Positions 1-4,646 of a stretch of DNA of 5,337 nt are shown here, piece by piece (within the stretch, counting starts at the first letter, position 1; each line of letters starts with the position of its first letter). The notes under the pieces are model-generated. The model was not told the origin of the DNA and searched no databases. It worked only from the letters and a program-made list of their open reading frames with translations. Origin of the DNA: Rhodocyclaceae bacterium. Its GTDB lineage: Bacteria > Pseudomonadota > Gammaproteobacteria > Burkholderiales > Rhodocyclaceae. The stretch lies in assembly GCA_017444505.1 (NCBI GenBank), contig JAFSWK010000190.1, positions 1-5,337 on the forward strand. Direction: 5' to 3'. A program made the translations under genes and the position numbers.

Positions 1-24
1 GTTGTCTTTCACAGGAGATAAGCC

Positions 25-2220
25 ATGTCTTCCCTTCTCGCGCGCGCCTTCTCGCACCGTCCCTCTTTTCCCCGTCTTTCCTGTATCGCTCTGCTGGTAG
101 CGGGCATTGGTCTGGCCAGTTGCGGTGGCGATGATGACGACCCGCCGCCTGCGCCCAAACAGGCCGATCTGGTCGGCGTGCTGCATGGTGTGCTGGCCGC
201 CTCGCTGCAAGAAGAACTCGGCATCGGTGCGCCGCTCACGGATATGTCCGCCGCTGTCGATACCTTGCAAGACATCGTGCTGCTCTCCGACCCCAACGGC
301 ATTGACGACGCCCACCCGGCGCTGGCGCTCATGAAAGACGCTCTGCATTCGGGGCGGGCGGTGGCGCTGGAAAACGTCAATGCGGATGAAGTCAATGCGC
401 TCATCAAGGCGCTGGGGCTGCGGATTTCCGCTTTCTCGCTGCCTGAAGGCGCCTCAGAGGTGGAATTGTTCGCCGTGCGCAAGGTCAGGGGCGACACCTG
501 GTTTTTTGTCGATGTGGGCACGGCGCAAGGGCAGGTGCAAGGCTCGGCGCATGATACGTGCAAGGCGGAAGAGTATGACCAGTGGATCAATGCCTGCGGC
601 CCGGTGCAATCCAGTGAAGACGGCCAGCGCCAGCAGGCGCAGTGCGAGGCGGCCACCCAGGCGCTCACCGCTTCGCGCACCATGCCTGCAACGCTGGTTC
701 GGGCGGTTCAGGGCAAAAACATTGTGCACGAAGAAGCACAGGAAGAAGAGGCAGTTGACCCTTGTATGCTTCCCGTGGAAAGCACCTGCGGGACAACGCG
801 CACGCGCGCGCTTCTGGACTGGGCGCAGGCGGGGCGCGAAGAGGCGGCAAGGCCGCAACACTCGGTGGTATTGAGCGACGGCTACGTCATCAAGGACAAC
901 GACACACTGCATAAGCTGGTGGCGAAGAATTACTGGCAGTTTGTCTACTCCCCGGGCTGCCGGTCTTTCATCACCAAATACGACACCTACGCCTATCACA
1001 GCTTTGCTGAAGACGTGGATTATTACTTCATCAGCCAGTACGGTGACTACACGCCTTCCCGGTGCTGGAAAAATACTCCTGTAGATTGCGGGCACCTGCT
1101 TGGCATTATGCCGGATGTTGCCAAGCAGGAAGGCTACATGCGCGATTACGAGTTTGAGCACGAGTTGCTGGGAGACCCGCGCGACCCCAAATATGGACTC
1201 ACAAACCCGCAGGAATTTACCGTCACGATTTCTTCTGAGCCCCATACCGCCGCGATCGAGAATACGATCAAGTTTGAGACGAGCACAACCGTGGGCGGTT
1301 CGATTGGTTTTAGTCTGGGATCCGATCCCAGTCCCGGTCCCGCCCCCGAGCAGGGGCAGATAATCGCCGGCAGCCATGGGGCGGAGGCTTCGCTATCCGC
1401 ATCCATGACCACCAGCACCGCTTTGGAACAGACCTACAAAGATGCCGCAGTGACGTTTAGCGCCAAGGGCAAGTATGGCGACATCCTGAACTGGCGCTAT
1501 GATTTTCTGCGCCCGTGTAGCGGCAACGATGTGCACTGCCTGTGGAGTCCGCTGGAAGCTGCGCTGCTCTATCACAACCTGAATGATGCAACCGGGCTGG
1601 CAAGAGGCACTTTCAACCCCACGCAAGAGTGGATCTGGCGCGTGCCCAGTCAATATTCGCGGGACTATTTCCCGATGCCGGGCGAAGAAGGGAAAGCCGG
1701 CGCGCAGAAGGGATTCAAAACCTATTTTGGCGGCAGGGACGGCCAGAGTACAGGGGACGTTTACCCGGCTGTTCCCGTATTTCCCGTTCAGTCTGTGCAC
1801 CATACGTGTCGTATGTATATGGGAAACATCTGGTATGTGCCGCTTTCGCGCCCGCCGCTTCTGGCCGCGAACCAGAGCGGCTTGACGGAATTTCCCGTTG
1901 GCGGACAAACCCGGAGCGTCAATCTGGCATCGGAATATGACTGGAAAGTCTATGAGAAACCCGATTGGGTGAAGGTTCTGCCCATGACGGGCGAGCCGAC
2001 CAGAAGAATGCATGTGAATGAAACGGATTGGGGTGGCTCGACGGATCTGGAGGTGACGGCAGTGCCCTATGACGCCGAAGAGTACGATCCGCGCCAGGGC
2101 ACCGTAAAAATCTGCGCCATACCCGCCCCGGGCGACACAAGTGCTTCCACCGACGAGAACGGCTGCCTTAAGGACGGCGAAAAGGCGTGGATTACGGTTA
2201 CGCAAAAAGCGTTCCAGTAA
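25..2220 (+). CDS. Secreted lipoprotein of unknown function, with possible pore-forming beta-hairpin and C-terminal BACON-like domain
   Basis: This 731-residue protein starts at an ATG seven bases after AGGAG (13-17). Residues 1-32 form a type II signal peptide: basic start, hydrophobic core (about 20-31), then lipobox L30-A31-S32-C33. Cys33 should be lipidated. Gly at +2 and a DDDD run at 36-39 fit a surface or outer-membrane tether. The mature part has 13 further cysteines (179, 191, 207, 247, 255, 312, 347, 355, 498, 505, 595, 697, 714), which suggests disulfides outside the cytoplasm. Residues 398-432 and 451-482 are two Ser/Thr/Gly-rich alternating stretches joined by a Pro/Gly loop and followed by NWRYDF. 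This resembles the pre-stem of leukocidin/hemolysin-type toxins, but that is inference from pattern only. Residues about 620-731 look like a BACON beta-sandwich (DWKV, DWVKV, DPRQGTVKI, final WITVTQ). BACON domains are known mainly from Bacteroidetes surface proteins. I do not recognise the full-length family. The coding region is certain; the function is open. Confidence 0.9.
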   Translation: MSSLLARAFSHRPSFPRLSCIALLVAGIGLASCGGDDDDPPPAPKQADLVGVLHGVLAASLQEELGIGAPLTDMSAAVDTLQDIVLLSDPNGIDDAHPALALMKDALHSGRAVALENVNADEVNALIKALGLRISAFSLPEGASEVELFAVRKVRGDTWFFVDVGTAQGQVQGSAHDTCKAEEYDQWINACGPVQSSEDGQRQQAQCEAATQALTASRTMPATLVRAVQGKNIVHEEAQEEEAVDPCMLPVESTCGTTRTRALLDWAQAGREEAARPQHSVVLSDGYVIKDNDTLHKLVAKNYWQFVYSPGCRSFITKYDTYAYHSFAEDVDYYFISQYGDYTPSRCWKNTPVDCGHLLGIMPDVAKQEGYMRDYEFEHELLGDPRDPKYGLTNPQEFTVTISSEPHTAAIENTIKFETSTTVGGSIGFSLGSDPSPGPAPEQGQIIAGSHGAEASLSASMTTSTALEQTYKDAAVTFSAKGKYGDILNWRYDFLRPCSGNDVHCLWSPLEAALLYHNLNDATGLARGTFNPTQEWIWRVPSQYSRDYFPMPGEEGKAGAQKGFKTYFGGRDGQSTGDVYPAVPVFPVQSVHHTCRMYMGNIWYVPLSRPPLLAANQSGLTEFPVGGQTRSVNLASEYDWKVYEKPDWVKVLPMTGEPTRRMHVNETDWGGSTDLEVTAVPYDAEEYDPRQGTVKICAIPAPGDTSASTDENGCLKDGEKAWITVTQKAFQ

Positions 2221-2230
2221 CACGCCACGC

Positions 2231-2249
2231 CGCGCACTTTCCGTGCGCG
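2231..2249 (+). other. Small GC hairpin just after the lipoprotein gene
   Basis: CGCGCAC (2231-2237) and GTGCGCG (2243-2249) form a perfect 7-bp stem with a five-base loop (TTTCC). It starts 10 bases after the stop codon and has no T-tract, so it is not a terminator by itself. It may protect the 3' end of the mRNA or pause polymerase ahead of the true terminator at 2264-2290. Confidence 0.45.
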
Positions 2250-2263
2250 CCGCACAACCCACA

Positions 2264-2290
2264 ACGGGGCGCATCTGCGCCCCGTTTTTT
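2264..2290 (+). terminator. Rho-independent terminator of the lipoprotein gene
   Basis: ACGGGGCGC (2264-2272) pairs perfectly with GCGCCCCGT (2277-2285) around the four-base loop ATCT, and six T residues follow directly (2285-2290). It lies 43 bases after the stop codon. Read on the minus strand, the stem is followed by a mixed G/T stretch and no T-run, so it should act mainly on plus-strand transcripts and only poorly stop the vapBC operon that converges on it. The rest of 2291-2395 holds nothing I can support. Confidence 0.9.
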
Positions 2291-2395
2291 GTCCGTAAGC
2301 GGGGCGAGGCGGGCTTTGCGGGCGTTGCAGAATGCGCCACCGCCGCTACCCGCGCTGCGTGATTCCCACGGATGGATGACAGGCTGCCCGGCGGC

Positions 2396-2800
2396 TTACT
2401 GCGCCGTTGGCGTGACCAGCGGCACGTCTGGAAAGTAGCGGCGGTAGCGCCGCGCGTCCCGTGTGAGGATGGGCACGCCAGCTACCTTTGCGTGCGCGCC
2501 AATGAAAAAATCGCTCAATACATTCGTTTTCGTTCCGCCGCTCCTGCGGTATTGCGCAAACGCCTTGCCCGCAAGAAAGGCCGCCTCCTTGGGCAAAGCA
2601 ATCATTTCCAGTTCAAGACCTTTCACCGCTTTGTCCAGTTCTTCAGTCGTGGCGTAGCTGGCAGCAAGCTCGGCATAGACGATGTAGTTGATCAGCAGGT
2701 CATCGCTTGCAGAGCACTCCTGTAGCTTTGCCAGCGCCCAATTGCCCCAAACGGCATCGTTATTGATGGCATCAATGATGACATTGGTATCGACCAGCAT
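2396..2800 (-). CDS. vapC: VapC-type PIN-domain ribonuclease toxin (intact, distal module)
   Basis: This 134-residue protein has the usual length of a VapC toxin. PIN-domain toxins are Mg2+-dependent endoribonucleases that block translation by cutting tRNA or rRNA; the target here cannot be read from sequence. The conserved acidic residues are in place: D4 in the opening LVDTNVIID motif, E44 in YAEL, D97 in LSDFFIGAHA and D115 in the late LTRDARRY motif, so the enzyme should be active. The gene follows its AbrB-fold antitoxin with a TGATG overlap: the antitoxin stop (2802-2800) shares its last A with this ATG (2800-2798). Translation is therefore probably coupled to the antitoxin. Only a weak GGGG lies upstream, about ten bases from the ATG. 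It is the last gene of the minus-strand unit, and I see no clear terminator after it. Confidence 0.94.
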   Translation of the reverse strand: MLVDTNVIIDAINNDAVWGNWALAKLQECSASDDLLINYIVYAELAASYATTEELDKAVKGLELEMIALPKEAAFLAGKAFAQYRRSGGTKTNVLSDFFIGAHAKVAGVPILTRDARRYRRYFPDVPLVTPTAQ

Positions 2801-3048
2801 CAGTTGTCATCCCCACGTATAAACGCCATGAATTCGTCCGTGGAACTCCATGGGAAGTCGCGTGGAATCTGGCGCACAGCTTCAATCTGCTCCCGCGTCA
2901 ACGGGCGGCGTTTTTTCACCTTTTTGATGAGTATGTTGCCGCTCCTGGTGATGCTTACTTCCAGCGGTGTGCCGGGCACCAGCCCTGCCGCTGTGCGCAC
3001 GCTCTCCGGGATGGGGACTTGCCCGGTGGCTGTCATGGTCGTTGTCAT
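2800..3048 (-). CDS. vapB: AbrB-fold antitoxin (VapB type), partner of the intact VapC
   Basis: An 82-residue protein. Residues about 5-45 fit the AbrB/MazE/SpoVT swapped-hairpin DNA-binding fold (TATGQVPIPESVRTAAGL, then PGTPLEVSITRSGNILIKK). The C-terminal part (about 50-82), with a Trp-Ser-Ser-Thr-Asp-Glu-Phe run, is the likely toxin-wrapping tail. In this family the antitoxin binds and inhibits VapC and, alone or with toxin, represses its own promoter. The start is chosen because AAAGGAG (3062-3056) lies seven bases before this ATG and the fold begins here. The frame stays open upstream to 3294, but that stretch is antisense to nothing known, Arg/Ala-rich, and overlaps the preceding toxin gene. 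MTTTM gives a second possible ATG four codons later. The stop overlaps the vapC start. It begins 23 bases after the end of the first toxin gene, so shared transcription is likely. Confidence 0.92.
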   Translation of the reverse strand: MTTTMTATGQVPIPESVRTAAGLVPGTPLEVSITRSGNILIKKVKKRRPLTREQIEAVRQIPRDFPWSSTDEFMAFIRGDDN

Positions 3049-3055
3049 CTTTCGT

Positions 3056-3062
3056 CTCCTTT
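3056..3062 (-). promoter_or_regulatory. Shine-Dalgarno that fixes the AbrB-fold antitoxin start
   Basis: On the minus strand AAAGGAG ends seven bases before the ATG at 3048. It is the best ribosome binding site in the minus-strand unit. It shows that the antitoxin begins at 3048 rather than anywhere in the long upstream extension of its frame. It also means this antitoxin can be made without translation of the broken toxin gene in front of it. Confidence 0.8.
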
Positions 3063-3071
3063 CTTCAATGT

Positions 3072-3487
3072 TCAACTTTCCCACGGGTTGATCACCGCCA
3101 GCCCCGCCGCCTGAAACGGGCGCACGTCGCGCGTGGCGACGGCAAAACCGCACGCCTGCGCTGCGGCGGCAATGTAGGCGTCGTTCTGGCCGAGCGGCTG
3201 CCCCGCGCTGCGCGCCTTCGCTGCCAGCGCCGCGTAACAGCGCACCGCCTCGCCGTCCAGCGGCAGGATGCGCCCTGCAAATTTCTGCAACCATCTTCTA
3301 CCGTCTGGCTCAGGCTCTCCTTGCGCTTGCCTTCCGGCAAGATGGCAACGCCATGCAGCAATTCGCCCATCACCACGCTGGGCACGTAGAGCGTGTGCCA
3401 TGGCTGCTGCTGAAACCATGCGCTCACGCGGAGATTCGGCTCGCCATTCATGAGTTCCGAGGCGACGTTGGTATCCAGCGCAATCAT
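3072..3487 (-). pseudogene. vapC: FitB/VapC-type PIN toxin broken by one frameshift (or a sequencing error)
   Basis: The reading frame from the ATG at 3487 gives residues 1-65 of a normal FitB-like PIN toxin: D5 in MIALDTN, SELM, then E42 in MGELLHG and LPEGKRKESL. After codon 65 (GAT, 3295-3293) the family signal moves to another frame, which carries the remainder: FAGRILPLDGEA, QNDAYIAAA, VATRDVRPF and the typical end INPW, with a stop at 3072. Adding one base near 3293 (for example GATGG back to GATTGG) restores a 138-residue protein, the usual family length, with all four acidic residues (D5, E42, D103, D121). As it stands, translation runs out of frame to a stop at 3092 and gives 131 residues with an Arg-rich, non-PIN tail lacking D103 and D121, so no active nuclease is expected. 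The start overlaps the antitoxin stop (ATGA) and has no Shine-Dalgarno of its own. The decay looks recent, because both halves are otherwise clean. Confidence 0.88.
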
Positions 3488-3744
3488 TTTGCAAACACTA
3501 CGGGTTCTTCAATTGGTCCATCCACTTCGCAGAGTGCCTGCACCAGTGCATCGTGGTCTTCCTGTGTGACGCCGTTGCGCCGCGCGATGGAAAGCACTTC
3601 CTGGTGCCAGTTATTGTCCTCTTGCACCGCTTGCGCGATGATGCGGCGCACTTCGGCTTCTACGCTGCGCCCGTTTTGCTGGGCGCGCAGTTTCAGGGCG
3701 TGGCGTATCTCGTCGCTCAGGCCGCGCACGGTCAATGCGGTCAT
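3484..3744 (-). CDS. vapB: FitA/VapB-like ribbon-helix-helix antitoxin, partner of the broken PIN toxin
   Basis: An 86-residue protein. The N-terminal part fits the Arc/MetJ-type ribbon-helix-helix fold of FitA and StbC plasmid-stability antitoxins: a beta-strand at residues 3-9 (ALTVRGL), helix A at about 10-24 (SDEIRHALKLRAQQNG) and helix B at about 27-40 (SVEAEVRRIIAQAV). The C-terminal tail ends in PIEEPVVF, much like the FitA tail that enters the FitB active site. The family forms dimers that bind operator DNA and neutralise the PIN toxin made just downstream. The start is supported by AAGGGG (3755-3750) at normal spacing. The last four bases overlap the toxin start (ATGA), which implies translational coupling. 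The antitoxin is intact although its toxin is frameshifted, so it may persist as a stand-alone repressor of this operon. Confidence 0.9.
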   Translation of the reverse strand: MTALTVRGLSDEIRHALKLRAQQNGRSVEAEVRRIIAQAVQEDNNWHQEVLSIARRNGVTQEDHDALVQALCEVDGPIEEPVVFAK

Positions 3745-3761
3745 GCTGTCCCCCTTGTTTG

Positions 3762-3781
3762 TGCTGTCAAAATGCTGTCAA
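3762..3781 (-). repeat. Direct repeat TTGACAGCA x2, candidate operator for the ribbon-helix-helix antitoxin
   Basis: Two exact copies of TGCTGTCAA (plus strand, 3762-3770 and 3773-3781) repeat with an 11-base period, one DNA turn. The core TGCTGTC occurs a third time at 3744-3750 across the antitoxin start codon. Ribbon-helix-helix dimers commonly bind short repeated half-sites spaced about one turn apart. The repeats lie directly downstream of the candidate -10 box (3786-3781), where a bound repressor would block initiation. Each copy also contains TTGACA, a perfect -35 hexamer, but no acceptable -10 follows before the ribosome binding site. The operator role is inferred. Confidence 0.5.
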
Positions 3782-3808
3782 GCATAGCGCGCTGCCAGCA
3801 CTTTGCAA
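3781..3808 (-). promoter_or_regulatory. Candidate promoter of the tandem vapBC operon
   Basis: On the minus strand TTGCAA (3808-3803) and TATGCT (3786-3781) are separated by 16 bases and match the sigma-70 consensus at four of six positions each. Transcription would begin at about 3774 and leave a leader of some 30 bases before the antitoxin ATG at 3744. The direct repeats at 3762-3781 would then lie over the start point, a usual arrangement for autoregulated toxin-antitoxin operons. Confidence 0.45.
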
Positions 3809-3828
3809 GCAGTTTGATGCGGGATGTC

Positions 3829-3860
3829 TGCGGGCGGTGCGGGCGGTTTCGTGCGGTTTC
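3829..3860 (+). repeat. Short G-rich direct repeats in the divergent control region
   Basis: TGCGGGCGG occurs twice in tandem (3829-3837 and 3838-3846), followed by two copies of GCGGTTTC ten bases apart (3843-3850 and 3853-3860). They lie between the two divergent promoter candidates and upstream of the higB -35 box. They could be protein-binding half-sites or simple slippage repeats; nothing in the sequence decides. Confidence 0.35.
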
Positions 3861-3872
3861 GGGGGTATGGAG

Positions 3873-3901
3873 TTGTCGTAGTCCCAAAATGGGATTAGAC
3901 T
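3873..3901 (+). promoter_or_regulatory. Candidate higBA promoter, leaving almost no leader
   Basis: TTGTCG (3873-3878) and TAGACT (3896-3901) stand 17 bases apart and each match the sigma-70 consensus at four of six positions. The expected start point is about 3907-3909, which is the higB ATG itself. No Shine-Dalgarno is visible between the -10 box and the ATG. The spacer is filled by the palindrome at 3879-3897, so a bound repressor would block polymerase. Confidence 0.5.
3879..3897. promoter_or_regulatory. Palindrome in the higBA promoter, candidate HigA operator
   Basis: TCCCA (3882-3886) and TGGGA (3890-3894) are perfect inverted arms around AAA. After one mismatched pair, two more pairs match (TA at 3879-3880 with TA at 3896-3897), giving a 19-base imperfect palindrome. 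It spans the -35/-10 spacer of the candidate higBA promoter. HigA proteins are helix-turn-helix dimers that repress their own operon by binding such palindromes. It has no T-tract and is not a terminator. Confidence 0.55.
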
Positions 3902-3908
3902 CCGCCCC

Positions 3909-4211
3909 ATGCGTGTGCTTGCCGTATCTACCTTGCGCGCTTTCTGGGCGCGCCATCCCGACGCCGAGCAGCCGTTGAAGGCTTGGTACGAGGAAGCGAC
4001 GAACGCCGTCTGGACACAGCCTGCCGACATCAAGGCGCAGTATCGCAGCGCCAGCGTGCTGAAAAATCGCCGTGTGGTTTTCAACATCAAAGGCAATGAT
4101 TACCGGCTGATTGTGGCGGTGGCGTACAGGTTGCAGATTGTCTACGTGAAGTTCGTCGGCACGCACAAGGAATACGATGCCATTGACGCGGAAACCGTTG
4201 ACCTGAGCTGA
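3909..4211 (+). CDS. higB: HigB-type toxin, RelE-fold mRNA endonuclease
   Basis: A 100-residue protein that fits the HigB_toxin (RelE-like) family over its full length. Family marks are the start MRVLAVSTLRAFWARHPDAE, the segment PADIKAQYRSAS (38-49), the core strands RVVFNIKGNDYRLIV (55-69) and the C-terminal FVGTHKEYD (82-90), which carries likely catalytic His and Glu/Tyr residues. HigB toxins bind the ribosome and cut translated mRNA, stopping growth until HigA neutralises them. The gene precedes its antitoxin by 19 bases, the toxin-first order typical of hig modules. The start at 3909 is fixed by family similarity rather than by a ribosome binding site, as none is visible. The promoter candidate and its palindrome lie immediately upstream, which suggests HigA autorepression and a leaderless mRNA. 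The protein looks complete and active. Confidence 0.93.
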   Translation: MRVLAVSTLRAFWARHPDAEQPLKAWYEEATNAVWTQPADIKAQYRSASVLKNRRVVFNIKGNDYRLIVAVAYRLQIVYVKFVGTHKEYDAIDAETVDLS

Positions 4212-4230
4212 CCGGCCACAGAGGAAAATC

Positions 4231-4602
4231 ATGGACATTCGCCCCATTCACACCGAGGCCGATTACAAGGCCGCACTCCGGGAAATTTCGGCGCTGATGG
4301 AATCCGACCCCGCGCCGGGCACACCGCAGGGCGACCGTCTGGACATTCTCGCCACGCTGGTGCAAGCCTATGAAGCGAAACATGTGCCCATCACCGCGCC
4401 CGATCCGGTGGAGGCCATCAAGTTCCGCATGGAGCAAAGCGGCTTGTCCGTCAAGGATTTGGAGCCGATGATTGGCAAAAGCAACCGCGTCTATGAAGTG
4501 CTGAACCGCAAACGCCCCTTGACGCTGGCGATGATTCGCAGGCTGCACAAAAGTCTGGGGATTCCGGCTGAGGTGCTGATTGCGGAGACGGTTGCGGGAT
4601 AG
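4231..4602 (+). CDS. higA: HigA antitoxin, XRE-type helix-turn-helix protein
   Basis: A 123-residue antitoxin paired with the HigB just upstream. Residues 1-58 form an acidic N-terminal region (DIRPIHTEADYKAALREI, then a predicted helix with LDILATLVQAYE) typical of COG5499 HigA proteins. Residues about 59-118 form the helix-turn-helix: a first helix at EAIKFRMEQSG, then SVKDLEPMIG, a recognition helix near KSNRVYEVLNRKR (83-95), and a closing helix MIRRLHKSLGIPAEVLI. A good Shine-Dalgarno (AGAGGA, 4220-4225) sits five bases before the ATG, unlike higB, so the antitoxin should be translated more strongly than the toxin from one mRNA. It probably binds the palindrome at 3879-3897. The stop (TAG) is 44 bases from the end of the convergent dehydrogenase gene, and no clear terminator lies in that gap. 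Confidence 0.94.
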   Translation: MDIRPIHTEADYKAALREISALMESDPAPGTPQGDRLDILATLVQAYEAKHVPITAPDPVEAIKFRMEQSGLSVKDLEPMIGKSNRVYEVLNRKRPLTLAMIRRLHKSLGIPAEVLIAETVAG

Positions 4603-4646
4603 GCGGCGAGCGGTTGCGGTTTGTGGCAGTTGCCCGCAGGGGGCGC

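Noticed and set aside
454..1377. Long open frame on the minus strand opposite the lipoprotein gene (a similar one at 1393-2340)
   Set aside because: It is the complement of a well supported gene in GC-rich DNA. The translation is Arg/Ala/Gly-rich, has no domain pattern and no ribosome binding site.
3049..3294. N-terminal extension of the AbrB-fold antitoxin to an ATG at 3294
   Set aside because: The extension reads the first toxin gene in its third frame and is Arg/Ala/Gly-rich with no fold. The ATG at 3048 has a strong Shine-Dalgarno and begins where the AbrB domain begins.
3293..3300. Programmed frameshift producing full-length VapC
   Set aside because: The site has no slippery heptamer or long homopolymer run and no evident downstream stimulatory hairpin. 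A simple one-base loss or a sequencing error is more likely.
3829..3860. Possible CRISPR or iteron array from the G-rich repeats
   Set aside because: There are only two copies each of two 8-9 base units, with no spacers of regular length and no cas or replication gene nearby.
3741..4247. Minus-strand open frames opposite higB and the divergent region
   Set aside because: They are shadows of higB, a clear family member, and they cover the control region with both promoter candidates.
4603..4646. Terminator between higA and the dehydrogenase gene
   Set aside because: The gap is GC-rich, but no stable stem followed by a T-run on either strand could be found.
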